Assembly: GCA_023398375.1 (NCBI GenBank)
Contig: JAEWSH010000084.1
Span: 124,001 to 188,000 of the forward strand
Source of the DNA: Bacillota bacterium
GTDB lineage: Bacteria; Bacillota; Clostridia; Lachnospirales; Lachnospiraceae
Length of the DNA: 64,000 nucleotides
Direction of reading: 5' to 3'
The position numbers were made by a program, and so were the translations under genes. Below the pieces are notes generated by a model. The model searched no databases. It was not told where the DNA came from and was given only the letters and a program-made list of their open reading frames with translations. Below are positions 18,962-28,004 of the stretch, in pieces. How positions within the stretch are numbered: the stretch's first letter is position 1; every line of letters begins with the position of its first letter.

Positions 18962-19047
18962 ACTTCCTTCTCCTCCTTCAGTATACGAAAGCATTATTTA
19001 TACTACAGCGTACCCAATTCCTGCAACATCTATTGAAAATCAAGTAC

Positions 19048-19075
19048 ATTATATTCACGTATAACTTTTTGTCTT
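19048..19075 (-). promoter_or_regulatory. Candidate copA promoter
   Basis: On the minus strand, AAGACA (19070-19075) and TATAAT (19048-19053) are separated by 16 bases, about 85 bases before the copA start. The -10 is perfect and the -35 matches four of six bases. No CopY-type or CsoR-type box was recognised nearby, consistent with control by the linked two-component pair. Confidence 0.45.
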
Positions 19076-19242
19076 ATTCATCTTACTGAATATTTATGGA
19101 GATATTATGGAGATTTTAATATATTATTTTTAAACATTTATTCTGCTTGCAAAATTTAATCTCTTGATTTTATTCGCTTCGACATATAAACTAAAAATCA
19201 TAAATTAAAAATGGAATCTATAGATGTTAAGACAGGAAGCAG

Positions 19243-19956
19243 GTGATAAGAATAGATCATAAAATCTTATTGGTAGATGACGAAAGGGATATTGTTGATC
19301 TGATACAAGAAGTATTACAACAAGATGGTTTTCAATTCATTCAGAAAGCGTATACGGGACTGGATGCATTACAAATCTGCCGGGATTTTCAACCTGACGT
19401 TGTTGTGTTGGATATTATGCTTCCGGACCTTGACGGTTTGGAGGTGTGCAAAAAAATAAGGGAATTTTCCTATTGTTCCATTCTGTTCCTTTCCTCCAGA
19501 AATGATGATATTGATAAAATACTTGGTCTTTCCTGTGGCGGTGACGATTACATAACCAAACCATTCAGCCCGCGGGAAGTGATTTTCCGTATCAAAGCGC
19601 AGCTTCGCCGTCAACAGTATCAGGCTACACTAGATGCAAGGTTTAACGATACTTTAAGTGCCGGCCCTCTTTCTCTCGATAAGGAAAGCTATCGTGCTTA
19701 TAAGTCAGGACAAGAAATCAATCTGACCGGACGTGAATTTCTGCTATTGTCTTATCTAATGGAGAACGCCGACAAAATAATCAGCAAAGAACGTCTATAT
19801 GAACAGGTCTGGGGAGAATACAGCAGCATTTGTGATAATACCATTATGGTTCATATCCGGCATATACGCGAAAAAATCGAGGATAATCCCTCAATTCCAC
19901 AACAGCTTATCACCGTGAAGGGCTTGGGATATAAGTTGAAGAAAAGGACTGATTAG
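19243..19956 (+). CDS. OmpR-family response regulator of the FtsX/ABC module
   Basis: 237 aa. Receiver domain with KILLVDDERD, phospho-acceptor Asp57 in VVLDIMLPDLDG and conserved Lys in ITKPFSP; C-terminal winged helix ending VKGLGYKLKKR. The start is GTG preceded by AGGAAG. Its stop codon directly abuts the kinase ATG. The sequence is GC-richer and uses codons such as CTG and CGG more than neighbouring genes, suggesting transfer. It probably controls the FtsX-type transporter downstream. Confidence 0.93.
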   Translation: MIRIDHKILLVDDERDIVDLIQEVLQQDGFQFIQKAYTGLDALQICRDFQPDVVVLDIMLPDLDGLEVCKKIREFSYCSILFLSSRNDDIDKILGLSCGGDDYITKPFSPREVIFRIKAQLRRQQYQATLDARFNDTLSAGPLSLDKESYRAYKSGQEINLTGREFLLLSYLMENADKIISKERLYEQVWGEYSSICDNTIMVHIRHIREKIEDNPSIPQQLITVKGLGYKLKKRTD

Positions 19957-21369
19957 ATGAGAAAATCCGGTTACCGCACAATTTTTCATATTTACCTGAT
20001 TTTCTTTTTATCGCTGCTTGGGGCGATTATCGCAGCGACTGGGCTTTTCTATTTATTAGTTACCGTTCAAACACCGGGCGGATCCACGATAAAGAGCGAT
20101 TGGCCGAAATCATTTACAGCGGATTTCAGGGAGCAAATTATTTTTATTGATGATAAAGCAAAGGTCAAACAAACCGGAATAGAACTGTTGCAGGAGAACG
20201 ATATTGGGCTGCAAATTTTAGATCATTCCGGCTATGAAATATTCAGCTATCAAAAACCTAAACAGGCTGATGATACTTATTCCGACACCGAACTTTTGTA
20301 TCTTTACCAAACAGGACAATTAGAAGAAAGCGAAACCACTTCTTTCATCGGAACAGTTACAAACAATGGAAACGACTATGTGTATATCCTCCATTTCCCT
20401 GTAAAAATCTCAAAGATAACCATGTATTTAAATGCAGAAAGATTTACAGGGGGGAAAACAATTATCATCCTCATTGTCGGCATACTGTTTATGGTTGTTC
20501 TTGTTTCGGGAATTATTTATGGATTTTGGACAACGAGGATAATGAGCCGTCTAACCGTTTCTATCAGGGAAATTGCAACACGCAGTTATCTTCCCATCCA
20601 AGCTCACGGCGCTTTCAGGGACATATATGACAGTTTAAACACCTTGGGCGCAGAGATTAAGGCAAGCGACAAGCTGCGGGAGCAGACAGAAAAAATGCGC
20701 AAGGAATGGATTTCCAACATCACCCATGATCTGAAAACGCCTTTATCTCCCCTGAAAGGCTATGCTGAAATATTACAGGAGCATACCCCTAAAACCGAGG
20801 AACAATGTGAACGATATGCACTGATCATGTTGAAAAATATCGCTTATATGGAAACGCTGATTGACGATTTGAAGTTAACCTATCAATTAGAAAATGGCAT
20901 GATTCCCTTGAAACAGCAGGCGCAAAATTTTATCCGCTTCTTGAAGGAATTGATAATTGATATTTTGAACAATCCCGAATATGAGCGCCGTACCATTCAT
21001 TTTGAAACGACTGAGGAAACGGTTTTGTTTTCTTTCGACCAAACGCTTTTGACAAGAGCATTATTAAATTTGATTATTAACGCATTTGTGCATGGGGATG
21101 AAACTACAGAAATCGCCCTGCAAATTTCCGTCTCTGATGCCATACTTCAAATTGTTGTGTCTGATAATGGAAAGGGAATGACCACAGAGGAAACAAGCAC
21201 GCTCTTTCAGCGTTATTATCGGGGAACTAATACGGAGCATAAGCCGGAAGGAACCGGTTTAGGGCTTGCCATTACGAAAAGTATTGTCGAGCTTCACGGA
21301 GGCACAATTTCCGTATCCAGCATACTGGGTATTGGAACCGCTTTTCAAATACAATTCCCCTTAAATTAA
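19957..21369 (+). CDS. Sensor histidine kinase of the FtsX/ABC module
   Basis: 470 aa. Transmembrane segments near residues 8-35 and 170-195 flank an extracellular sensor of about 130 residues. A HAMP-like stretch, H-box ISNITHDLKTPLSPLKGY with His257, N-box LLNLIINAFVHGD, and ATPase boxes SDNGKGM and GTGLGLAIT follow. It starts immediately at the end of the response regulator gene. With the downstream FtsX permease and ATPase it resembles systems sensing cell-envelope-active peptides; the ligand is unknown. Confidence 0.93.
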   Translation: MRKSGYRTIFHIYLIFFLSLLGAIIAATGLFYLLVTVQTPGGSTIKSDWPKSFTADFREQIIFIDDKAKVKQTGIELLQENDIGLQILDHSGYEIFSYQKPKQADDTYSDTELLYLYQTGQLEESETTSFIGTVTNNGNDYVYILHFPVKISKITMYLNAERFTGGKTIIILIVGILFMVVLVSGIIYGFWTTRIMSRLTVSIREIATRSYLPIQAHGAFRDIYDSLNTLGAEIKASDKLREQTEKMRKEWISNITHDLKTPLSPLKGYAEILQEHTPKTEEQCERYALIMLKNIAYMETLIDDLKLTYQLENGMIPLKQQAQNFIRFLKELIIDILNNPEYERRTIHFETTEETVLFSFDQTLLTRALLNLIINAFVHGDETTEIALQISVSDAILQIVVSDNGKGMTTEETSTLFQRYYRGTNTEHKPEGTGLGLAITKSIVELHGGTISVSSILGIGTAFQIQFPLN

Positions 21370-21399
21370 GGTTAATTAAGGTTGCCTGAAAAATAGATT

Positions 21400-21446
21400 A
21401 AGGTTGACAGTTTATCATTTGATTATGATAGCTGCCAACCTTTTTT
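21400..21446 (+). terminator. Terminator after the two-component genes
   Basis: AAGGTTG-a-CAG-t-TTATCA pairs with TGATA-g-CTG-c-CAACCTT around a short loop, followed by six Ts (21441-21446). It lies 30 bases after the kinase stop and would separate kinase from transporter expression. Confidence 0.7.
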
Positions 21447-21480
21447 ATTTCATAGGAAACTGCGTCCTATGAAATAAAAA
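21442..21480. repeat. 16-bp perfect inverted repeat
   Basis: TTTTTATTTCATAGGA (21442-21457) and TCCTATGAAATAAAAA (21465-21480) are exact reverse complements around the 7-base loop AACTGCG. It overlaps the T run of the preceding terminator. It could act as a bidirectional terminator, or it could be a mobile-element end; no transposase is near. Confidence 0.7.
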
Positions 21481-21545
21481 GCACTCCGTGCCGGATGCGC
21501 ACTTCGCGGTAAGGAAATTATCGCTACGCGATCCGCTCAGGCGCG

Positions 21546-21570
21546 AAAGTGTCAGTTTTACTAACACTTT
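21546..21570 (+). terminator. Hairpin AAAGTGT/ACACTTT
   Basis: AAAGTGT-c-AGT pairs with ACT-a-ACACTTT around a TTT loop and is followed by GTTTT. It lies 105 bases before the FtsX gene and is a candidate attenuator hairpin. Confidence 0.4.
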
Positions 21571-21674
21571 GTTTTATGTCAGGAGGTGAGAAAGTAAAAT
21601 TGAAAAGATGCAATAGAAAACGCATTGGAATAGGTCGATAAATGGTCTATCTCCAATAGAAAGCAGGTGTTTGA

Positions 21675-24155
21675 TTGAAAATCATATTCAAATACATTCT
21701 GACGAATGTAAAAGAACGCAAAACAAGAACAGTCGTTATGCTGCTGTCAATACTTCTATCTACTACATTGCTGTTTGTGTCTTTTTCTATTGGTGCGTCC
21801 TATGAAAGCGCACAGCGGAAAATGGCACAGGGCATGGCAGGAAGTGCAACAATTTCCATTACCGTCATAAATGACACGGATGGAATTGATATCAGCGCAA
21901 TTCCCGGTTTATCCTCTATTGGGGCAAGTGTCGGTATGCTTGAGGAAAGTTCCTTATATCACGAAAACGGCTATTATGAAACGGTTGACCTGATTGCTGC
22001 TGACCTCTCGCAGCTTAACCAAATCAATAAGCCGCGTTTGTTAGATGGTGGAGAGATCACTGACTTTTCCGGTAACAAAATTATTCTGCCGGATCGGTTT
22101 ACTTCAAAATATGGAATTGAAAAAGGTGATACCATTACCCTGCAAATCAAGGGAAGCCCTGTCAGTTTTGAAGTAGCGGAAATTGCCGCCTATGATACTG
22201 TCTTTTTGAGGCATACAAGGGGCGCAACAGCTCTTTTGCCTCTTTCTACATTGACTGAACTTTTAGGACAAACGGATGGGTACAGTGAAATTTTAGTGAA
22301 ACCCGCCAAGGACGTTTCTACAAGTGATTTGACAAACGAGCTGACAGCGGCGCTTCCTGACAACGGCTATCAGGTGTCCAGGATTGTAAACGAAACAGAA
22401 ATCACAGCCGATGCAAGGCAAAAATCTATGCCGTTTTTCCTAATTAGCTTTTTCTCTCTGACAATCAGTATCTTTATCATTTATAGCAGCTACAAGGTAA
22501 TCACACTAGACCGACTGCCGGTAATCGGGACGTTTCGCAGCATTGGAGCGACCCAAAAAGCGGTTACCCGCATTCTGCTTTTGGAAAGCTTGTTTTATGG
22601 CGGTGTGGGTGGACTAATTGGTATTCCGGTAGGAATGTTTGTGCTCAAATTGATTTTACATGGCATGGGGCAATCTCTGTCACAGGGAATTGAAATCCCC
22701 GTTGTTATTTCACCGTTCAGTATCATGATTTCCTTTACTGTGGCTATTGCCGTTTCTCTGCTGAGTGCATGGCTCCCGGTACGCCGGGCAAGCCGTCTGC
22801 CAATCAAGGACGTTGTGCTTGGAACTGTAGAGGAAAAACGCATCCCCCGGCGCTTTATCGTTGGGATTGGAATAGTCCTGTTTCTGATCTCCGTATTTCT
22901 GCCAAAGATTGTTTCTGGAACTATGTTATATCTGGCGGGCGGTTTTTCCTTGTTGGGACTGATTGCCGCAACCATACTGGTGATTCCTCTTATAACAAAC
23001 CTGATTTCTATGGGTCTGGAACGCTTGTATGTCCTGATTTTCAAAAATGAAGGCAGACTTGCCGCCCGGAACATGCGGGACAACAAAAGCATTGCACAAA
23101 ATATTACACTGCTTTTTATCAGCATTTCGGCAGTTATAGCAATCAGCGTTGTGGGGAATTTTGTAACCACCTATATCAGCGATGTATTCAACGGTGCGCA
23201 GTTACAAGGTTTTGCTGACGGACAAATGGAGCCGGACTTTGTGGAGAAGGTGGAAAACATGGACGGCATTGAAAAGGTACTGCCCCTTTTTGTGTTTGAG
23301 AATGAAGCGCAAGGGAACGGTATTACTTTTTCGCGACTTGAAGCAACGGACAATCTGGAATGGTATAGCTCCATGTTGGCACTTCACTACACAGCAAGTA
23401 GTATGCAGGAACAGGCTATTTCTGCATTTGCAGCAAAACGTTCAATAATAGTAAGCGAAAGCTGTATGGAACGGACGGGACTTTCCGTAGGGGATACTCT
23501 CACCTTGTCAAATGGAGCCGCAACTAACTCTTATGTTGTAGTCGGCAGTTTCAAGTCGAGGGCAACGGATGTGGAAGCGGTAATTCCTTCGACCTATGCG
23601 GTTTCCGATTTTGGCAAGGCAACCTATGGCTTTTTAGCCTATACTGCCGCTGACCCAGATGCAATCATGGTGCAAATCCGTGACCTGTTCGGAGATACCT
23701 CGAATTGGAGCCGGACGGTGGAGGAATTCAACACGGACGCACTTTCCACCGTGGGAGCCTTTTTGCAGCCTATGCACAGTATGACCTACTTCATTTTGCT
23801 GCTGGCAACGGTGGGCGTTATCAATAATCTTCTGATTAACTATATGCAAAAGCGCCGCGCAATCGCTATGTATAAATCCATTGGATTGAGTAATCGTCAG
23901 AATATGAGAATGACGTTGATTGAGGGGTTTTCCTCCGGTCTCATTGGTGCAGTAATCGCTATCTTCGTTTCCTATATGGAAATAAAAACAATTTTTCTTG
24001 TGGCTGGCCCAAAAATCTCAATGGTACCGCAGCTTAGTGCCAATACCTTTCTCATGACCGGGGCTATGGGAATACTGGTCACTTTGTTGGGTTCTGTTGT
24101 TCCGATTTTCAAAAGCCGTCAGATGAAATTAGTAGAAGAAATCAAATTTGAGTAA
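21675..24155 (+). CDS. FtsX/MacB-like ABC transporter permease
   Basis: 826 aa. One transmembrane segment near residues 17-40 is followed by an extracytoplasmic domain (about 50-250) and three membrane helices (about 255-375), an FtsX core. A second copy follows, with an extracytoplasmic part (about 500-690) and three helices to the C terminus, so it is a duplicated FtsX permease. The start is TTG with AGGTG 5 bases upstream. It overlaps no gene and is followed after 23 bases by its ATPase. Such pairs export or expel lipid-active peptides or work on the envelope; the substrate here is unknown. Confidence 0.9.
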   Translation: MKIIFKYILTNVKERKTRTVVMLLSILLSTTLLFVSFSIGASYESAQRKMAQGMAGSATISITVINDTDGIDISAIPGLSSIGASVGMLEESSLYHENGYYETVDLIAADLSQLNQINKPRLLDGGEITDFSGNKIILPDRFTSKYGIEKGDTITLQIKGSPVSFEVAEIAAYDTVFLRHTRGATALLPLSTLTELLGQTDGYSEILVKPAKDVSTSDLTNELTAALPDNGYQVSRIVNETEITADARQKSMPFFLISFFSLTISIFIIYSSYKVITLDRLPVIGTFRSIGATQKAVTRILLLESLFYGGVGGLIGIPVGMFVLKLILHGMGQSLSQGIEIPVVISPFSIMISFTVAIAVSLLSAWLPVRRASRLPIKDVVLGTVEEKRIPRRFIVGIGIVLFLISVFLPKIVSGTMLYLAGGFSLLGLIAATILVIPLITNLISMGLERLYVLIFKNEGRLAARNMRDNKSIAQNITLLFISISAVIAISVVGNFVTTYISDVFNGAQLQGFADGQMEPDFVEKVENMDGIEKVLPLFVFENEAQGNGITFSRLEATDNLEWYSSMLALHYTASSMQEQAISAFAAKRSIIVSESCMERTGLSVGDTLTLSNGAATNSYVVVGSFKSRATDVEAVIPSTYAVSDFGKATYGFLAYTAADPDAIMVQIRDLFGDTSNWSRTVEEFNTDALSTVGAFLQPMHSMTYFILLLATVGVINNLLINYMQKRRAIAMYKSIGLSNRQNMRMTLIEGFSSGLIGAVIAIFVSYMEIKTIFLVAGPKISMVPQLSANTFLMTGAMGILVTLLGSVVPIFKSRQMKLVEEIKFE

Positions 24156-24178
24156 TAGAGAGATTGGAGGTTTTACAG

Positions 24179-24865
24179 ATGAAATCATTCGTTGGTAATA
24201 TTGCCGTTGAGGGCAAACATATCGTGAAAGACTTTCGGCTTGGCGATACCATCACAAAGGTATTGAAAGGCGTATCCTTGCAGGTTATGCAGGGTGAATT
24301 TGTATCCATCATGGGGCCGTCCGGCTCCGGAAAAAGCACACTGCTTTATATTCTTGGGGGTCTGGATGCTCCGACGGGCGGTTCCGTTCACCTGAATGGC
24401 ACAGATATATCCCACTTCAAAGATGAAAAAATGAGCAGAATACGGAGGCAAAATATAGGCTTTGTATTTCAGTTCTATAATCTGATTCCTAACCTGAATG
24501 TAGAAGAAAACATTATGCTCCCCTTGCTTCTGGATGGCAAGAGAATGAGAGATTACAAGAAACAGTTAAATCACATCTTAGAAGTGGTGGGCTTATCTGA
24601 CAGGCGTAGGCATACTCCCCGCGAATTGTCAGGAGGACAACAGCAGCGTGTTGCAATTGCCCGCGCATTGGTCGGAAGTCCTGAAATTCTGTTTGCAGAT
24701 GAACCGACGGGAAATCTGGACAGCAAGACCGGGGCGGAAATTATGCACCTGTTGCGCGATATTAATCGGGAAAATGGTCAAACGATCATCATGGTAACAC
24801 ATTCGCCGGAAGCTGCCAAAAGCAGCAGCCGGATCATTACAGTCCGAGACGGAGTAATCGAATAG
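24179..24865 (+). CDS. ABC transporter ATP-binding protein (LolD/MacB type)
   Basis: 228 aa. Walker A GPSGSGKST at residues 46-54, Q-loop FVFQFYNLIPNL, signature LSGGQQQRVAIARAL, Walker B ILFADEPTGNLD, and switch His in MVTHSPEAA. The start is set at the ATG at 24179 because GGAGG lies 8 bases before it; a TTG five codons upstream overlaps that ribosome site. It energises the FtsX permease. Its end is 15 bases from the convergent aldolase gene with no obvious terminator between them. Confidence 0.95.
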   Translation: MKSFVGNIAVEGKHIVKDFRLGDTITKVLKGVSLQVMQGEFVSIMGPSGSGKSTLLYILGGLDAPTGGSVHLNGTDISHFKDEKMSRIRRQNIGFVFQFYNLIPNLNVEENIMLPLLLDGKRMRDYKKQLNHILEVVGLSDRRRHTPRELSGGQQQRVAIARALVGSPEILFADEPTGNLDSKTGAEIMHLLRDINRENGQTIIMVTHSPEAAKSSSRIITVRDGVIE

Positions 24866-24880
24866 GCAATAGCATTTAAT

Positions 24881-25558
24881 TTACATCTGCGAAATTATTT
24901 TTTCTCCAAAAATTTCAGTCCAATCATTGAAAAAATCATTTTCTGCTTTTAGAATAGATGGCATCTTCAGCGCATCTACCAGTATATCCGGATCCATCGT
25001 TGCTGCCTGTGCCCCTGACAAAAATGCCTGATCTACTTGTCCTGCATTTTTAAAGCTAGCTGCTAATATTTTCGTAGGATAATCATATCTATCTATCATG
25101 GCAGCAAAGGAAGCTATCACCTCCTGTGGATTAATGCAACTGTTCTCCATCCGGTTGTAGTATGGTGCTATATAATCTGCCCCTGCTTCCATAGCCAGAA
25201 ATCCTTGCTGTTTTGTATAGATTGCAGTCGCAGTAACATTAACACCTTGTCCTTTTAACAATTTTATTACTTTCACCCCCTCTAATGTCACGGGTACTTT
25301 AATAAAAACCTTTTCATCTACCTTATTAAGTATCGTCTTTGCATCTTCCATCATCCCGTCAGCATCTTTTGCTGTTACTTGAATGTGAAGGCTTTTTTCT
25401 GCTCCGATGAATGTACGAATCTGCTTCATATGAGAAAAAAAATCAATTTTCCCTTCTTTTTTTACAATGGATGGATTTGATGTAACTCCTGCAATCGGAA
25501 AATACTCTTGGTATAACTTAATATCTTTCAGATTTGCGGTGTCTAATAAGTATTTCAT
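24881..25558 (-). CDS. fsa: Transaldolase / fructose-6-phosphate aldolase-like protein
   Basis: 225 aa, the short TalC/FSA form of the transaldolase family. LLDTAN at the N terminus and GVTSNPS bring the conserved Asp6 and Asn28. The Schiff-base Lys is Lys87 in VFIKVPV. TATAIYTKQQG and ILAASFKN are standard. It would cleave or form fructose-6-phosphate-type ketoses, or act as transaldolase. The gene follows the DeoR regulator by 17 bases and is probably regulated by it. Confidence 0.9.
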   Translation of the reverse strand: MKYLLDTANLKDIKLYQEYFPIAGVTSNPSIVKKEGKIDFFSHMKQIRTFIGAEKSLHIQVTAKDADGMMEDAKTILNKVDEKVFIKVPVTLEGVKVIKLLKGQGVNVTATAIYTKQQGFLAMEAGADYIAPYYNRMENSCINPQEVIASFAAMIDRYDYPTKILAASFKNAGQVDQAFLSGAQAATMDPDILVDALKMPSILKAENDFFNDWTEIFGEKIISQM

Positions 25559-25575
25559 GCTGCTACCCTCTCCTT

Positions 25576-26322
25576 CTAAATCGTTTTAACTTTTACGCCC
25601 TGTTCTTTTAAGTAATTAAGTTCTTCTTCCGGTATTCCTATATCTGTAATCACTTCATACACGTCTTCTATTTTCAAAAAAGAAACCGTACCGGGTTTTG
25701 CAAATTTTTCGGATTCTGTCAACACATAGGTATGTTTTGCAGATTCCATCATAGTCTTCAATGTATCCAATCGAATTAAATCATCTCCCATAAATCCATT
25801 ATTTCGAGAGTAACCATCTACACCTACAAATATTTTATCTACGTTAAAATCCTTGATGCAGGCTTTCGTCATCGGTCCTACAACTGCCTGCCATTTCTTT
25901 TGATAATTTCCTCCCAACAGCACAATATTAACATTAGGGAAATCTTTAATAAAATCTGCAATATGAGTGGAATTAGTAATAATCGTAATATCTTTCTTTC
26001 TCTTGGCAAGTTCCTCCGCAAATAGCGCACACGTGGAACCGGCTTCAATAATAACCGTTTCTCCATCCTCTACCAATTCTGTGGCTGCTTCCGCAATTTG
26101 TTTCTTTAAATGGTAATGGAAGGCCATCCGGTAATTAATATCATTGGGATCATTCAAAACTGCATAACCCCGTTCTCTTTTTAAAATACCCCTTTCAGAC
26201 AAAGCATCCAGATCTTTTCGGATTGTTACATTAGAGGTCTTTAAATACCGGGCTAACTCATTGACTTCTACTTTCCCATGATGGCTTACATATTCCACTA
26301 ATTGTGCATGTCTTTCCTTCAT
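25576..26322 (-). CDS. DeoR-family transcriptional regulator
   Basis: 248 aa. The N-terminal helix-turn-helix, VNELARYLKTSNVTIRKDLDAL, spans about residues 19-40 (shown in part). The C-terminal DeoR sensor domain has IIEAGSTCALFAEEL and FVGVDGYSRNNGF and would bind a phosphorylated sugar. It is divergent from the FGGY kinase gene and upstream of the aldolase gene. The palindromic site between the divergent genes is its likely operator. Probably a repressor released by the kinase product. Confidence 0.92.
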   Translation of the reverse strand: MKERHAQLVEYVSHHGKVEVNELARYLKTSNVTIRKDLDALSERGILKRERGYAVLNDPNDINYRMAFHYHLKKQIAEAATELVEDGETVIIEAGSTCALFAEELAKRKKDITIITNSTHIADFIKDFPNVNIVLLGGNYQKKWQAVVGPMTKACIKDFNVDKIFVGVDGYSRNNGFMGDDLIRLDTLKTMMESAKHTYVLTESEKFAKPGTVSFLKIEDVYEVITDIGIPEEELNYLKEQGVKVKTI

Positions 26323-26359
26323 AGTCTACACCTTTTTGTTTTTCTATATCATATCACAT

Positions 26360-26397
26360 ACTTTTATACGAGTCAATAATATATTTCGTACGAAAGT
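26360..26397. promoter_or_regulatory. Candidate DeoR-type operator
   Basis: ACTTTTATACGA (26360-26371) and TCGTACGAAAGT (26386-26397) form an inverted repeat with two mismatches. The right arm includes the perfect 12-bp palindrome TTTCGTACGAAA (26384-26395). It lies 18 bases upstream of the FGGY kinase -35 box and near the regulator start, well placed to control both. Confidence 0.5.
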
Positions 26398-26414
26398 ATT
26401 TTTTGTTTCTTTTA

Positions 26415-26443
26415 TTTACAAAATATCATCTTCATGCTATAAT
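26415..26443 (+). promoter_or_regulatory. Promoter of the FGGY kinase gene
   Basis: TTTACA (26415-26420), 17-base spacer ending TGC, and TATAAT (26438-26443): a near-consensus sigma-A promoter with an extended -10. It is about 55 bases before the start codon. Confidence 0.75.
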
Positions 26444-26498
26444 GAGCAAAAGAAAATATTATTATTAAGCAGGAACAAATTCATGGGAGGATTCTAAG

Positions 26499-28004
26499 TT
26501 GGGTAAATATCTGATTGCACACGATTTAGGTACATCTGGAAATAAAGCTTCTTTGTTTTCAACAGAAGGTCAGTTAATTAAGAGTTATACCGTGCCTTAT
26601 ACCGTTCATTTCTTCCATAACAATCATGCTGAGCAGGATCCTATGGACTGGTGGAAGGCTGTATGCGAAGCCACAAAATCCATCGTATCCGGAATCAATC
26701 CATCTGACGTATTGGCAATATCTTTTTCCGGCCAAATGTCTTCCTGCATTATTGTTGATGATACTTGTACACCGTTACGTCCGGCTCTTATCTGGGCAGA
26801 CCAGCGTGCAGAAGAACAGGCTCTTCAATTAGAGGAAAAAATAGGTTTTGATCGTATCTATGAACTTACCGGTCATCGTATCAGTGCAAGCTATAGTCTG
26901 GAAAAATTAATGTGGATAAGAGATCATGAACCGGAGCTGTATGCAAAGACATATCGAATGCTCTTGGCAAAAGATTTTATTATCTGTAAACTTACCGGAA
27001 AATTTGTTACTGATTACTCCGATGCTTCCGGAACCAATGCACTTGATTTAAAAAACCGGTGCTGGTCACAGGAAATATTAGATGCAGCCGATATAGACCG
27101 TAACAAATTACCTGAACTACACAATTCGACTGATATCATTGCTAATCTTACAGCCGAATCCGCTTCTCTCCTGCACTTGTCAACAAACACAGTTGTTGTT
27201 TGTGGTGGTGGAGACGGACCTTGTTCCGCTGTTGGTGCCGGATGCATCGACTCAGAACAGCTTTTCCTAAGCTACGGTACTTCCGCATGGATAGGCGGGA
27301 CTACAAAGAAAGTATTCCTAGACGAAAATAAAGTTCTCTTCTGTTTCGCTCATGTGATACCAAATCGATACATGCCTTGCGGAACAATGCAGGCTGCCGG
27401 CAGTTCCTACTCATATATCAAAGATGCTCTGTGCCAGTCTGAAATGGTGACTGCCCGGCAGCAAAATATTTCGGAATATGAATTACTGAACGCATTGGTG
27501 GAAAAGTCACCTGTCGGTTCCAAAGGTCTTCTTTTCTTACCATATATGTTAGGAGAGCGAAGTCCTCGTTGGAATCCCAATACTTCCGGTAGTTTTATTG
27601 GAATAAAAATGGAACACAGAAAGGAGGACTACATTCGCGCTGTTTTAGAGGGTGTGGCTATGAATTTATCTCTCATTCTTAACGCTTATGGAAATAAGCT
27701 GCATACAAAACGCATGATTTTTATAGGCGGCGGTGCAAAAGGAGATTCTCTGGCACGAATTTTGTCAGATGTCTTAAATGTTTCACTTGTGCGGCCAAAT
27801 CATGTCGAAAATGCCACCTCGATTGCAGCAGCTTTGATTGCAGGGATTGGAGTTGGCGTGTTTCAGGATTTTTCGAAAATCAATAATTTTTTGGACATCA
27901 AGGATTGTATCCATCCGATTGATACAAATGTTGCAATTTATAAAACACAAAAACTCTTGTTTGACCAAGCCTATCATTGTTTGGAACCACTTTATAAAAT
28001 TTGA
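26499..28004 (+). CDS. FGGY-family carbohydrate kinase (xylulokinase-like)
   Basis: 501 aa, the usual length of xylulokinase. The ATPase-fold N terminus IAHDLGTSGNKASLF, the catalytic Asp in RPALIWADQRAEEQ, and the C-terminal FGGY-type GGGAKGDSLARILSDVLN are visible. It phosphorylates a sugar (probably a ketose) with ATP. The start is TTG, strongly supported by GGGAGG with an 8-base spacer. It is divergent from DeoR and the aldolase, which suggests a small pentose or sugar-alcohol pathway. No transporter is linked. It overlaps the convergent next gene by 13 bases. Exact substrate is unknown. Confidence 0.9.
   Translation: MGKYLIAHDLGTSGNKASLFSTEGQLIKSYTVPYTVHFFHNNHAEQDPMDWWKAVCEATKSIVSGINPSDVLAISFSGQMSSCIIVDDTCTPLRPALIWADQRAEEQALQLEEKIGFDRIYELTGHRISASYSLEKLMWIRDHEPELYAKTYRMLLAKDFIICKLTGKFVTDYSDASGTNALDLKNRCWSQEILDAADIDRNKLPELHNSTDIIANLTAESASLLHLSTNTVVVCGGGDGPCSAVGAGCIDSEQLFLSYGTSAWIGGTTKKVFLDENKVLFCFAHVIPNRYMPCGTMQAAGSSYSYIKDALCQSEMVTARQQNISEYELLNALVEKSPVGSKGLLFLPYMLGERSPRWNPNTSGSFIGIKMEHRKEDYIRAVLEGVAMNLSLILNAYGNKLHTKRMIFIGGGAKGDSLARILSDVLNVSLVRPNHVENATSIAAALIAGIGVGVFQDFSKINNFLDIKDCIHPIDTNVAIYKTQKLLFDQAYHCLEPLYKI

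Larger units (their letters stand above)
21370..21674 (+). other. Palindrome-rich spacer before the FtsX operon
   Basis: 305 bases without a clear gene. It contains, in order, a terminator hairpin (21400-21446), a 16-bp perfect inverted repeat (21442-21480), a GC-rich stretch unlike the surroundings (about 21481-21545), a third hairpin (21546-21570) and an AGGAGGTG site. That site precedes a possible 13-codon open frame starting with TTG (21600-21641). The arrangement could be an attenuator or a scar of element assembly. Confidence 0.5.

Noticed and set aside
18411..19064. 217-codon open frame on the plus strand
   Set aside because: It lies antisense to the copA start and copies its codon pattern; no ribosome site, no family features.
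21442..21480. Inverted repeat read as an insertion-sequence end
   Set aside because: No second matching end, target duplication or transposase was found; listed only as a repeat.
22595..23170. 191-codon open frame on the minus strand
   Set aside because: Antisense to the FtsX permease gene; residue content is what reverse reading of a membrane gene gives.
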